A DNA stretch of 64,000 bases from an uncultured Aquimarina sp. (lineage in GTDB: Bacteria; Bacteroidota; Bacteroidia; Flavobacteriales; Flavobacteriaceae): positions 124,001-188,000 of the forward strand of contig CANMSL010000006.1 in NCBI GenBank assembly GCA_947500505.1, written 5' to 3'. The translations under genes were made by a program, and so were the position numbers. Shown piece after piece: positions 48,627 to 59,323 of this stretch. Numbering within the stretch: position 1 is the first letter of the stretch; the number at the start of each line of letters is the position of its first letter. The notes below the pieces were generated by a model. It worked only from the letters and a program-made list of their open reading frames with translations. It was not told the origin of the DNA and ran no database searches.

Positions 48627-49784
48627 ATGAAATGGTCCTACAACACGAAATATCCATCTATTGATGACCTAAGATCCAGGGCACAAAAACGTATCCCTAA
48701 ATTTGCTTTTGAATATCTTGATGGGGGTTGTAATGAAGATGTTAATCTGCACCGAAATCGATCTGATATTCAGGAAGTAGAACTTAGACCCAATTATCTT
48801 AGTAAACATCAGGGCTCTGCTATGAAAACAGAGCTTTTCGGAAACACATATGATGCTCCATTCGGTATTGCTCCGATTGGTTTACAAGGGTTAATGTGGC
48901 CTAATGCGCCGGAAATTCTTGCCGAAGCAGCTGTAAGACATAACGTTCCTTTTATTTTAAGTACAGTAACAACAAGCAGCATAGAAAGAATTAGTGAAAT
49001 TACAGAGGGTAAATTTTGGTTTCAATTATACCATCCTACAGAGGATCGATTAAGAAATGATATTATCCGAAGAGCCTCAGAGGCTGGAAGTGAAGTACTG
49101 GTTTTGTTATGTGATGTTCCTACCTTTGGCTTTAGACCCAGAGATATCCGAAACGGTCTTGCTATGCCGCCTAAAATGTCTTTTAATAATATACTTCAAA
49201 TTTTGGCAAAGCCTAATTGGGCATTTCAAACTTTACTCCACGGTCAGCCAAATTTTGAAACATTGAAACCTTACATGCCTAAAAATTTGGATCTAAGCGC
49301 TTTAGGACAATTTATGGATCTTACTTTTAGCGGAAGACTTAATGAAGAAAAAATAGCACCTATCAGAGATATGTGGAAGGGCAAAATAGTGCTCAAGGGA
49401 GTTGCAAGCGAAGCAGATACAGAACGCGCAATTAAACTCGGTTTAGATGGCATCATAGTTTCTAATCACGGAGGTAGACAACTAGATGCAGGACAATCCA
49501 CTATCAAACCCTTGAAAAATATTGCAAATAAATACGGAGACAAGATTACTGTAATGATGGATAGCGGGCTCCGTTCGGGTCCAGATATTGCAAGAGCATT
49601 AGCTACCGGAGCAAAATTCACCTTCATGGGTAGATCATTTATGTACGGTGTATCCGCTCTTGGCAAAGAAGGTGGAAATCATACTATTTCTCTTATCAAA
49701 ACCCAGCTACAACAGGTAATGGAGCAAATTTGCTGCGAAAAAGTATCAGATTTCCCAAACCATTTGATTAATCCTGAAATTTAA
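48627..49784 (+). CDS. lldD: FMN-dependent alpha-hydroxy-acid (L-lactate) dehydrogenase
   Basis: IPKFAFEYLDGGCNEDVNL, IVLKGVASEADTERAIKLGLDGIIVSNHGGRQLDAGQST, VMMDSGLRSGPDIARALATGA. Confidence 0.93.
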   Translation: MKWSYNTKYPSIDDLRSRAQKRIPKFAFEYLDGGCNEDVNLHRNRSDIQEVELRPNYLSKHQGSAMKTELFGNTYDAPFGIAPIGLQGLMWPNAPEILAEAAVRHNVPFILSTVTTSSIERISEITEGKFWFQLYHPTEDRLRNDIIRRASEAGSEVLVLLCDVPTFGFRPRDIRNGLAMPPKMSFNNILQILAKPNWAFQTLLHGQPNFETLKPYMPKNLDLSALGQFMDLTFSGRLNEEKIAPIRDMWKGKIVLKGVASEADTERAIKLGLDGIIVSNHGGRQLDAGQSTIKPLKNIANKYGDKITVMMDSGLRSGPDIARALATGAKFTFMGRSFMYGVSALGKEGGNHTISLIKTQLQQVMEQICCEKVSDFPNHLINPEI

Positions 49785-49793
49785 AAACATCAT

Positions 49794-51197
49794 ATGAGTC
49801 AATTTAACATTGAAGAAGAAATTGAAGGAATAGCAGGAGGAGAATTCGAAAGACAACCTGTTCCTAAAAGTAGTTGGAAGGGTTGGAAAAGTTTTCTGGG
49901 TATGTATGCAGGCGAACATGCCGCAGGAACCGAATTTATGATTGGTCCTTTATTTCTTACTGCCGGAGTAAGTGCTTTTGATCTAATTGTAGGTTTATTA
50001 ATCGGTAATTTACTTGCTGTGGTAAGCTGGAGGTTTCTAACCGCAGAAATTGCAGTTAAAAACAGGTTGACATTATATTATCATTTAGAAAAAATTTGTG
50101 GTAAAAATCTGGTAACTACCTATAACCTCGCAAACGGTATTTTATTTTGCTTCCTAGCAGGAGCAATGATTACCGTTTCTGCTACCGCTGTCGGTGTACC
50201 ATTTGACATGGAGATGCCAAAACTTACGGATACTATGCCCAGCAGTATTAATTGGGTGATTATTGTAATACTAATCGGTGCGGTAATTTCTATAATTGCA
50301 GCGAGAGGGTATGATACAGTGTCTAAAGCAGCCAATTGGATGTCACCGGTAATTGTATCAGCTTTTATTGCCTGCGGCATCGTGGCACTTAATCAATTAG
50401 AGGTTAGAAGTTTTGATGATTTCTGGGCAATTTGGGGAGAAGGATCCGAACCCTTTCCAGGTCAGGTAAAATTTACGTTTTGGCACGTTGTGATATGGTC
50501 ATGGTTTTGTAATGCTGCGATGCATATAGGAATGTCTGATCTCTCTGTATTTCGGTTTGCAAAATCACCATCTGCCGGTTGGACTACCGCTGCAGGGATG
50601 TATGTAGGACATTATATGGCATGGATTGCAGCAGCACTATTATATGCTGTTTATCTTAAATCTCCCGAAGCTCAGGTATTTTTAAGTAATGGAGAAGCAC
50701 CACCGGTTGCGCCTGGTCCCCTGGCTAATAATGCTATAGGGATTTTCGGAATTATTGCGGTTGTATTAGCTGGATGGACTACCGCTAATCCCACTATATA
50801 CAGGGCAGGTTTAGCTTTTCAGGCTATTATACCAAAAGTTTCTACCTTTTGGATAACCATAATCGCAGGGTCTATTGCTACACTTGCCGGCATTTTTCCA
50901 GCCTTTGCAATGAAACTATTAGGCTTTGTAGCTTTGTATGGTTTCATTCTGGCTCCTTTTGGTGCCGTTATAGTTTTTGAGCACTTCTTTGCAAAGAAAG
51001 TAGGGATCATTCCCTTTTATGCAGAAGAAAAGAAAATTAACTTTAATACTTCAGTATTACTTGCATGGATTATTAGTTTTGGTATATTTTATTATATTTC
51101 AGAACAATTTGATGTGTTCTTGTCTTTTGTTACCTTACCTGCTTGGTTAAGTTGCGGAATTCTATACTTAGTCTTCAGTAAGATACTTCAAAAGTAA
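49794..51197 (+). CDS. NCS1/purine-cytosine-permease-like membrane transporter
   Basis: About 12 hydrophobic segments; WKSFLGMYAGEHAAGTEFMIGPLFLTAGVSAFDLIVGLLIGNLLAVVSW; GWTTANPTIYRAGLAFQAI. Confidence 0.75.
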   Translation: MSQFNIEEEIEGIAGGEFERQPVPKSSWKGWKSFLGMYAGEHAAGTEFMIGPLFLTAGVSAFDLIVGLLIGNLLAVVSWRFLTAEIAVKNRLTLYYHLEKICGKNLVTTYNLANGILFCFLAGAMITVSATAVGVPFDMEMPKLTDTMPSSINWVIIVILIGAVISIIAARGYDTVSKAANWMSPVIVSAFIACGIVALNQLEVRSFDDFWAIWGEGSEPFPGQVKFTFWHVVIWSWFCNAAMHIGMSDLSVFRFAKSPSAGWTTAAGMYVGHYMAWIAAALLYAVYLKSPEAQVFLSNGEAPPVAPGPLANNAIGIFGIIAVVLAGWTTANPTIYRAGLAFQAIIPKVSTFWITIIAGSIATLAGIFPAFAMKLLGFVALYGFILAPFGAVIVFEHFFAKKVGIIPFYAEEKKINFNTSVLLAWIISFGIFYYISEQFDVFLSFVTLPAWLSCGILYLVFSKILQK

Positions 51198-51343
51198 AAC
51201 GTCTTTTCAACCATTTTTTGAAAAGTATTCTCTAATTTTGAGATACATCAATCACCAAACAATTAAATTTTAGCAGAATTTATAATTGTTTTGGGTACAC
51301 ATCGAACGGATATATGAAGAACCATTGAATATAAAACCTGATT

Positions 51344-52684
51344 ATGTTAAAATTTTACTTTACTTTTTTTTCAGAATTAAGCTTAAAATATTCACTTCTC
51401 ATTTTCCTATGTATCACTAATCTTAAAATTTCTTCGGCTCAAGTTCGAACATCTTCAGCTTCTGAAATCGAATCAATTAAATCTAAAGTAGATTCACTGG
51501 ATAAATTATTTTATGAGTACCGATACTCTAATAGGGATACGGTCGACAGGATCCTGGAAGAGGCATTATCACTAACTAATAGTATAGGTTATAGTAAAGG
51601 GAAAGTAAGGGTTTTAACAAATATTGGAATGAATTTATATTTTAAAGGGGAATACACGAAAGCCCTTTTTAACTTTATAGAAGCATTAAAACTATCGCAC
51701 TCCCTACTTCTTGAAACAAATGATCAAAAGAAAATCAGTGCTCTTGAAGAGCAATTATGCGGAATTCATATAAGTGTTGGAAATACATACAACTACCTAC
51801 AGGAAATTAACCTGGCATTTCTACATTATTCAAAAGCTGAAGAACTCGCTGCCAAAGCTAATGCTAAGGGTACATTAAAGCAGATAATGCTTATGAAAGG
51901 AACCCTTCACCAAAGTATGGGTAATTTTGAACAAGCCAGTACTATTTATTCCGACCTCTTAGCCGAAAAAGACACAACAGACATCACCGATAGAAGTATA
52001 CCTATATTGCATATCAATCTTGGCGAGACCTATTATGAACTCAATAAACTAGAAAAAGCTTTAGATCATAATAGCATTGCGCATGCTCTTTTTAAAAAGA
52101 TGAGTGATAAAATAGGGATGGTTGCCACGCAGCAGGTTTACGGAAAAATTTATCTGGCGCAAAATAGATTGTCCGATGCTCTGTCCTATAGCCATAACGC
52201 ATTATCGGTACTTGATGAAATGGATGACCATAGATCGAGAGCACAGGCGTATTTATTATTAGGACAAATTCACGATAAAACGAAAAAATATGATTCTGCC
52301 GTATATTATTCTCAAAAAAGTTTAGATCTCTCTTTAGTAAATAATCTGGATGAGACCGCCCTAAAATCGTGTGAACATTTACTGGAAATTTATAAATCAA
52401 AAAAAATTAAACATCCGATTGAAGATATTTATAAACTGAATACACTAAATCTTGAGTTGCAAAGCAGATTGTTAAATAAAACGAACGAGATAGAACTTAC
52501 CGATGTTATAAGTAAAGATCCAATTATTGCTGATGAATCAGGATTGCGATCAGATAAATTTCAAATTACCCAAATTCAGGATCGTATCTATATAGTTTTA
52601 TTAGTTTGCCTTGGTATCTTCTTAGCCGAAATTGTTTTTATCAGATTTACCTATAAAAGTAAATCCCAAAAAACTATCTTGTAG
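51344..52684 (+). CDS. TPR-repeat signalling protein with C-terminal TM segment
   Basis: Repeated TPR helices (AYLLLGQIHDKTKKYDSAVYYSQKSLDLS); terminal hydrophobic IYIVLLVCLGIFLAEIVF. Confidence 0.8.
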   Translation: MLKFYFTFFSELSLKYSLLIFLCITNLKISSAQVRTSSASEIESIKSKVDSLDKLFYEYRYSNRDTVDRILEEALSLTNSIGYSKGKVRVLTNIGMNLYFKGEYTKALFNFIEALKLSHSLLLETNDQKKISALEEQLCGIHISVGNTYNYLQEINLAFLHYSKAEELAAKANAKGTLKQIMLMKGTLHQSMGNFEQASTIYSDLLAEKDTTDITDRSIPILHINLGETYYELNKLEKALDHNSIAHALFKKMSDKIGMVATQQVYGKIYLAQNRLSDALSYSHNALSVLDEMDDHRSRAQAYLLLGQIHDKTKKYDSAVYYSQKSLDLSLVNNLDETALKSCEHLLEIYKSKKIKHPIEDIYKLNTLNLELQSRLLNKTNEIELTDVISKDPIIADESGLRSDKFQITQIQDRIYIVLLVCLGIFLAEIVFIRFTYKSKSQKTIL

Positions 52685-52703
52685 AAGCGAAACAAGATTA
52701 CAC

Positions 52704-53504
52704 ATGAAAAAAAATGTTTTGATGATTATTGGAGTTTCTTTAGGAATCTCAGTGATTTTATGGGTTGCTTCTATTTTAGCTATAGTAACCATTCCCAAAT
52801 CAATACTTTTTATTCAATTAACTACGCATTTTCTGGTTACCATAATTCTTTATTCCTTTTTCATTTTTATTCTCTTCAATTATCTAAAACTCAATTTTGT
52901 TAATCGAGAAACTACAAATCAAGTTATTCTTTATTGTATAATATCCCTTATGGTATCAACTTTACATAGCGTTATTTATCATTTTATATATAGTGATACC
53001 GCTCCATCAAATATGGGTAGTTTTAGGATATTTGCAATCACATTTTTGTTCCAAAATGTTTTTTTCATTCCAATACTATTTATTCATAAAAAACGAAAAC
53101 CTTTTTCAGGTTTAAACACCCCTAATTCTTTTAAAAGAAGTCTTCCTGAAGAGAATAAAGATGTCATAGATATTGTAGGGGTTTTGCCTAAAGAAAAAAT
53201 TATATTTTCTGCAAACGACCTTCTTTTCATAAAATCTTCTGATAACTATTCGGAGTTCCACTTTACCGATACTAAAGGCATAAAACGAAAAATACTTAGG
53301 CTAACTTTAAAAAGTATAGAAGAACAATTGAAATGTGATTATATTATTAGAAGTCATAAATCATACATTGTAAATCTAAAACAAGACATTATCATTAAAG
53401 GAAATGCTAATGATACTAAAATATTAATTCAAGATTTTACCATTCCGGTTTCCCGAAGCAGAAGAAATGCTATTTTGGAGTTATATGCAAAGTATTACTC
53501 TTAG
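52704..53504 (+). CDS. Membrane-anchored LytTR-domain transcriptional regulator (start chosen at MKKNVLM)
   Basis: TM helices then FSANDLLFIKSSDNYSEFHFTD...LKSIEEQLKCDYIIRSHKSYIVNLKQD...FTIPVSRSRRNAILEL. Confidence 0.88.
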   Translation: MKKNVLMIIGVSLGISVILWVASILAIVTIPKSILFIQLTTHFLVTIILYSFFIFILFNYLKLNFVNRETTNQVILYCIISLMVSTLHSVIYHFIYSDTAPSNMGSFRIFAITFLFQNVFFIPILFIHKKRKPFSGLNTPNSFKRSLPEENKDVIDIVGVLPKEKIIFSANDLLFIKSSDNYSEFHFTDTKGIKRKILRLTLKSIEEQLKCDYIIRSHKSYIVNLKQDIIIKGNANDTKILIQDFTIPVSRSRRNAILELYAKYYS

Positions 53505-53766
53505 AAAAGGTTACACTCTTCAATTTGAAGTTATTTTATCCCCTTAATCGGAATTTACAACATATACTTTATAATCAAACTCTTACTCTATATTATCACT
53601 GATAATTTATGAGTCATGTGGTGAACGGTAACTTCATTTACCGTTCACCACAAATCCAACATTTAACCACAAACCCTTGTAAATCAGCATTTTTATTTTT
53701 TAAAACCTAGTTTTAGTTGAATATTTGAACATCATAAATAATGTACATAAACCAAAAAATCAACTT

Positions 53767-54675
53767 ATGAAAACCAAAACACAAAATCCGATTCTGACAC
53801 TTAGTTTACTACTATTTTTAGGGACATTTATAAGTATTAATGCACAAAGCGTAGTTACCGCAGGATCTGGCTCTAACGGTCTCACTTTACAACTTAATTC
53901 TAATCCCGGAGGCGGTAATTCTCCTTATATTTTATTCGATGCCCTTAATGGAGGCGCAAGCAGTATTTTTATGATGAGACAAGAAACGAATACTTTATCT
54001 CTAAATAGTTATTCCAGCAAATGGACAAATAGAAAAGACGTTATGACATTTACTAACACCGGAAAAGTTGGAATCAACACTAACGCACCGGCTGCTGACT
54101 TAGATGTAAGAGGCAACGCTGTTTTTAGAGACGGAGCCTTAGATATCGCGCTTAGCACTCCGGCGGGTAGAAATGGAATTATTTTTGATTCAGATAATAG
54201 CGGGGACTATTCTAGATTAGATATTTTTAACGTGCCAAATACTACAGAAAGCAGTAGATATTTTAGTCTAAAGTATAATTCTGATTCTCATGGTATTACT
54301 ATTAGAAAAGGAGGAAATGTAGGAATAGGTACCAATGGTCCAGGTTCTTATAAATTAGCAGTAAATGGAAAAGTACGTGCCAAAGAAGTTGTTGTCGAAA
54401 CAGGCTGGGCTGATTTTGTATTCGAAAAAGAATATCAACTTCCTACACTAGAAGAAGTAGAAAATCACATCAAAGAAAAAGGACACCTAAAAGATATTCC
54501 ATCCGCCAAAGAAGTAGAAGAAAATGGGGTAAGCCTTGGTCAGATGGATAGTAAACTATTACAAAAAATAGAAGAACTCACACTCTATATTCTGGAAGAG
54601 AACAAAAAAAGGAAAGGGTTGGAAAGTATCATAAAAACATTAGAGTCTAGGTTGAATGCCTTAGAAACTAAATAA
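53767..54675 (+). CDS. Secreted tail-fibre-like/coiled-coil-ended protein
   Basis: GKVGINTNAPAADLDVRGNA, NVGIGTNGPGSYKLAVNGKVRAKEVVVETGWADFVFEKEYQLPTLEEVENHIKEKGHLKDIPSA. Confidence 0.8.
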   Translation: MKTKTQNPILTLSLLLFLGTFISINAQSVVTAGSGSNGLTLQLNSNPGGGNSPYILFDALNGGASSIFMMRQETNTLSLNSYSSKWTNRKDVMTFTNTGKVGINTNAPAADLDVRGNAVFRDGALDIALSTPAGRNGIIFDSDNSGDYSRLDIFNVPNTTESSRYFSLKYNSDSHGITIRKGGNVGIGTNGPGSYKLAVNGKVRAKEVVVETGWADFVFEKEYQLPTLEEVENHIKEKGHLKDIPSAKEVEENGVSLGQMDSKLLQKIEELTLYILEENKKRKGLESIIKTLESRLNALETK

Positions 54676-55826
54676 TGAATATGATGCAGAAATTAAGATC
54701 ATATATTGTATATCTTCTTCTTGTGATGTCTTACAATCTTACGGTGGGACAATCAACAGAATTTCAGATTTCTGATGTGCAATTAAAGATAAATGGTCAA
54801 TTATTTCAAATTGATCAGATAACCGATTCTGATATTACCGAAGGAGATGAAATATACATTGAGTATAGTATCTTTAACTTCACAGAAGTACCGGGAAACA
54901 ATACCCCGGTAGGAAACTACAGAATCTATGAAGATGAGGCTCTTGGTATTTTTGCCAATAGTGGTACATTAAATACCGCAAATCTAACAGCAAATCTACC
55001 AGAAATTCAGGGCAGCTATCCTACTTTTGATTTTCCTGCTTCTACTGATTTAGGACAACCCAACGAAAATATAAGAGGGTTTCGATTTACAGATGGACCT
55101 TTTGACACTTCGTTAAGTGGTAATCACACCTTCTTTATAGCAGTGAATACGGCTATCAGGTTTAACTCTCACGATTTGAACATTACTATAAGACCCCCTA
55201 CCATTCCTGAACTGGCTCCGGATTTCGGAAATCTAATACAGTTTTCTGTTTTTATAAATCCTTGCTTATCTTCTAATGTTAACGTTACGGGAAATGCTAT
55301 AGGTAATAACCAAACTGTAAAGATCAATGCACAAAGCATTAATCAGGTTACTAGAAATGTACTATCTGGTGGAACATTAATTGTGAAAGCAAGAGAAGGC
55401 AAAATCACTATAAAACCTGGATATAAAGCAAGAGAGGGGAGCTCATTTAAAGCTATTATAGATCCAAACGCATCCTGCCACACCAATAGGGCCAATACGG
55501 TATCTAGCGAAATTAGCAGCATAATAAAGGCTCTGTCAGGATCAAGAACCGATTTAGGATTAGAAGGTGATATGAATATTCGAAAAGATAATCAGATACT
55601 GATATTTCCAAATCCTGTATCAGATCAGTTTGCTATAGCTTCTTCAGATAAAATACGAAAAATTGAGATTTATAATAGTTTAGGAAAATTAGTTGCCACA
55701 GACGATTTGAGCAGCATAACCGATTCTTCCAAACATGTTAATATAAGTTTTTTGACTAAAGGAATATATATAGTAAAGGTCTTTACGGAATACGGGGCAT
55801 ACTCTCAGAAACTAATTAAAAACTAA
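54675..55826 (+). CDS. Secreted surface protein with T9SS type A sorting domain
   Basis: ITIKPGYKAREGSSFKAII motif; ILIFPNPVSDQFAI...TKGIYIVKVF C-terminus; start overlaps the upstream stop. Confidence 0.8.
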   Translation: MNMMQKLRSYIVYLLLVMSYNLTVGQSTEFQISDVQLKINGQLFQIDQITDSDITEGDEIYIEYSIFNFTEVPGNNTPVGNYRIYEDEALGIFANSGTLNTANLTANLPEIQGSYPTFDFPASTDLGQPNENIRGFRFTDGPFDTSLSGNHTFFIAVNTAIRFNSHDLNITIRPPTIPELAPDFGNLIQFSVFINPCLSSNVNVTGNAIGNNQTVKINAQSINQVTRNVLSGGTLIVKAREGKITIKPGYKAREGSSFKAIIDPNASCHTNRANTVSSEISSIIKALSGSRTDLGLEGDMNIRKDNQILIFPNPVSDQFAIASSDKIRKIEIYNSLGKLVATDDLSSITDSSKHVNISFLTKGIYIVKVFTEYGAYSQKLIKN

Positions 55827-55830
55827 TACT

Positions 55831-58800
55831 ATGTATATTCAAAAAATATTTATAATAACATCCTTATTCATTCTGGGTATTATACATACCAGTTTGGGTC
55901 AGGATGTTATAGGGCTGCCAAAAACTAATTTGGTAAAATTAGACCTCAATGGTAAAGGAGCAGGAATCGACCCAAATGTTCTTACCAACGCAGACAAAGT
56001 GAAAGTTGTAAATACGTTAAACAGTATACAATTAGGATTAATTAATGAATTGAAATCTAGAGCGACGCCGGTCAACCCGATTGTCGGTAATCAAGTTGCC
56101 GATCGACCGGCAAACCCAAAAATAACGCTGTTTAGAAACCCTGGTCTCGATGGTCAATTAACTTTAGATCAATTTAGAAATCAGACGACCAATTCCTTTA
56201 CCGTGAATAATTTTGATTTTACCAAAACAAACCTACAAAGCTACAAATCTATTCTGGAGCAAGCTCAGGCATATCAATCCAGAACAAAAGCTCTGGGCTT
56301 CATTAATACCCAGCTTGCTACCTCTAAAGCAACCAATGCTACCTCGAACTTTTTAATCCGACGGTACAATGAAACATTAGGAAGAATAGGTAAAATTTTT
56401 GGTGGTGGTGGCGAAATAAAAGTTCCGGTTTCGGGTGTTGAGGTTCCTTTTGACATTTCAGTATTACAGGAGATTTTAGAAGATCAAACAATACGGAATG
56501 GTGTATTAGACGGTAATGTAGATGCGCTTAAAACCGCTCAAACTGATCTTAAGGTACGTTCATTCTCTAACTTAAGAGAATCTGTTAGTAGCTTCCGGAA
56601 CTTAGGTGTAAAACCCGTATTGGCAGAAGACGTACCCTTGTCCTCGGGGACCTATGCTACTTGGGTAACTTTAGAAGGAGATCAACTCTCAGCATGGGAA
56701 AAGGATGCCGGATTAACCGGCTTATTTACTCCCGAAGGTGTAGGTAATCAAACAAAAGGGTTTTCTAAATATCAGACCAATTCCGGCACCACGATCAAAA
56801 AAGGTGATAAAGTAGTTAATTTTCAACCCGGTATAGATAATTTTACGGATGGTATCGTATATACCGTTGCTAATTCCGGAGATGCTGTTTTTTCAAATAA
56901 CTTCAATATTAATGAAACTATTTCTAGTATACAGCCTTTCTTTGATGCCAATGGTAATATAAACTCAGATGTCGAATTTTCTTTTAGTTCTAGCACATTA
57001 TTAAGTGATTTATTAAACAGAGGTGATCCCAGCGGTATTGATTTTAGAAATGTCAAAGTTGCAGCAATTGATATAGAGAGTGCTACCAAAACAGTTAGAT
57101 TGATTTTAAAAGGAGATCAGTTTACTGACACCAGTTCCCCGGCAAGTAGTTTAAATGCTGATTCGAAATTAGCTAAGGAAGTATTTCTACAAGCCTTAGC
57201 GATTCCTAATGATCGTCAATTTGTAAGTTTAGATATTGTAGGTGATGGAGGTCAGGCAATAGCGGATAGCAATTTTAAAAGAACTAAAATGGCTCCGATA
57301 TTCTTTGAAGCCGATGCCGATATGAAAAAGGATGTAGCAGAATATCTATTAGGAACCGGTATTTATGGAACAAGGACCGGTATTTATGAAAAATGGATAG
57401 ACGCCCTTAAAACACATAATTCTAATAATCTAAATATTTTGGTTAGTAGGTATGGTAGTAAAATTATTCCAAAAGTTAACGTAAAGGGTACAATTATTCC
57501 AAGAACATTGAGTGGTGGAGACAGCGACTCTAAAGCTTTTATAAGCAATTCTGACTACGATCTAGTTATGACTGTAGAAAATATCCCTAATATATTTAAT
57601 GACATTACAAATTCTACAGATCGAACTTATTTGCAAAATAGATGGGTCGCCTTTCAAGGAACCTTTTTTACAGAGGTTAATGCAGCAGGGACTACGGTTA
57701 GAGATAGAATAAATGCTGGAGCAACATCGGATTATAAAAAGTTATTATCTATCCTGCCGTCGATTATTGCAGCGCATTGGTACAAACAAGCCCCTAGTGC
57801 AACTAAAACTCAATTCAGTAGCTTAATTAATACTTCTAATTTATCTGCTGCTGCCACAGGAATTTCTTTATCAAATACTTTTAACCAGACTTATTTTGAT
57901 GGATTAGCCAATCAGGTACTTGCTGAAAAAACTATCAATATACCAGTTAACGGAAGTACTATTACGGGTAGATTACAGTTACGAGGTGGAATTGAAGTAG
58001 AACAAATCGATATTGAGGCATTAGGTGGCAATACCCAGAGCAGTATTATCACAAGTGTTTCTGCTGATAATAATGGTAGAATAGGCAATTCGTTAACAAG
58101 TGCTACAAACGATCAATTCATTTATGGAGGAACACCAGATTATAACCTTCCCGAATTACAGATTGCTTCATTCACCTTTGATAATGATAACGCTGCTGTT
58201 GATATAGATAATCCTGTGGAGTATGAATTAAATGAAGGAATTGAATTTAGAATTGCTGCCACTAATCTGGGAAGTATTGATGCATCTAATGTAGATTTGG
58301 ATCTTTTTGTAAAAGAGCCTGGATCAAGTGGTTTCGTAAAAATGCAAGGCGTGAACAGGGATATCAAAATCGGCGATCAATCTTTTTTAATAGGTAATTT
58401 CGTTCCCGGAACTCCGGGTGTTTACGAATTGAGAGCGGTGGTAGACTCGGACGATAAGATAAACGAAATTGACGAAGTAGTATCCAATCAATATACCAGG
58501 AAATTTAAGGTAAATGCAGATTTTATTTGTAATTCGGATGTTGATTTTACAGAATTAACAGCAGATTTTGCTATTGATCAATCAGACATTCCATTGTTTA
58601 TAAACTCAAGAAACCTTACGACTGGTAATACTAATGGAAAATTTATCGTAACTTCATCTGGTAAAGCAATTATCCACGCCACAAAAAAAATAGTTTTTAA
58701 GCCGGGTACCGTTTTCAAAACAGGATCTAAAGTAAGAAGTTTTATAAGCTCTTGTCAGGATGCCAATACTCAATATAAAAATGAAGTAACCAGAGCGTCA

Positions 58801-59232
58801 TCTTCTTTACCGAAAACTTCAAAAAAAATCTACACTGCAGAGGAAATTATATCTTCTAGAAATGAATCGGTAGCAGATATGAACATTCCGATGCCTGAAG
58901 AATTAATGGCTGTTAAGGAAATGCTTAATCGTAGGGGAAATGTAGAACAGACAGCTTCAGCTCTGCAAGAGGAAGCTATTGAAAAGGATTCATTTATCAA
59001 GTTATATCCTAACCCAGGTACCGACTTTCTTTATATAGAAAAAACCAAACCATTTACGTCCACTGATACATTCGGTATTTATAGTGTAGACGGAAAATTA
59101 ATCAAGAAAGTTGTGAAAAATATTAGTAATCAAAACAAAATCCATTTAGATATAAAAGATCTGGATAGCGGTCTGTATATCTTAAAAGTTACTGGTAACC
59201 TACAATTTGAAGCTATGTTCATAAAAAAGTAA
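55831..59232 (+). CDS. Large secreted protein with CARDB-like domain and T9SS type A sorting domain; central region unassigned
   Basis: LQIASFTFDNDNAAVDI...GVYELRAVVDSDDKINEIDEV (CARDB); IVFKPGTVFKTGSKVRSFI; IKLYPNPGTDFLYIE...SGLYILKV. Confidence 0.8.
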   Translation: MYIQKIFIITSLFILGIIHTSLGQDVIGLPKTNLVKLDLNGKGAGIDPNVLTNADKVKVVNTLNSIQLGLINELKSRATPVNPIVGNQVADRPANPKITLFRNPGLDGQLTLDQFRNQTTNSFTVNNFDFTKTNLQSYKSILEQAQAYQSRTKALGFINTQLATSKATNATSNFLIRRYNETLGRIGKIFGGGGEIKVPVSGVEVPFDISVLQEILEDQTIRNGVLDGNVDALKTAQTDLKVRSFSNLRESVSSFRNLGVKPVLAEDVPLSSGTYATWVTLEGDQLSAWEKDAGLTGLFTPEGVGNQTKGFSKYQTNSGTTIKKGDKVVNFQPGIDNFTDGIVYTVANSGDAVFSNNFNINETISSIQPFFDANGNINSDVEFSFSSSTLLSDLLNRGDPSGIDFRNVKVAAIDIESATKTVRLILKGDQFTDTSSPASSLNADSKLAKEVFLQALAIPNDRQFVSLDIVGDGGQAIADSNFKRTKMAPIFFEADADMKKDVAEYLLGTGIYGTRTGIYEKWIDALKTHNSNNLNILVSRYGSKIIPKVNVKGTIIPRTLSGGDSDSKAFISNSDYDLVMTVENIPNIFNDITNSTDRTYLQNRWVAFQGTFFTEVNAAGTTVRDRINAGATSDYKKLLSILPSIIAAHWYKQAPSATKTQFSSLINTSNLSAAATGISLSNTFNQTYFDGLANQVLAEKTINIPVNGSTITGRLQLRGGIEVEQIDIEALGGNTQSSIITSVSADNNGRIGNSLTSATNDQFIYGGTPDYNLPELQIASFTFDNDNAAVDIDNPVEYELNEGIEFRIAATNLGSIDASNVDLDLFVKEPGSSGFVKMQGVNRDIKIGDQSFLIGNFVPGTPGVYELRAVVDSDDKINEIDEVVSNQYTRKFKVNADFICNSDVDFTELTADFAIDQSDIPLFINSRNLTTGNTNGKFIVTSSGKAIIHATKKIVFKPGTVFKTGSKVRSFISSCQDANTQYKNEVTRASSSLPKTSKKIYTAEEIISSRNESVADMNIPMPEELMAVKEMLNRRGNVEQTASALQEEAIEKDSFIKLYPNPGTDFLYIEKTKPFTSTDTFGIYSVDGKLIKKVVKNISNQNKIHLDIKDLDSGLYILKVTGNLQFEAMFIKK

Positions 59233-59242
59233 CTATTCAGTG

Positions 59243-59285
59243 AAGCACTATCCTATGCTTGCCCTTATAGGTAGTGCTTTTTTAT
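59243..59285 (+). terminator. Rho-independent-type terminator
   Basis: aagcacta-t-cctat...atagg-tagtgctt followed by a T-rich run. Confidence 0.75.
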
Positions 59286-59323
59286 TTATGAAAACTTTTA
59301 TTAAAACCAAAATTAATTGAATT

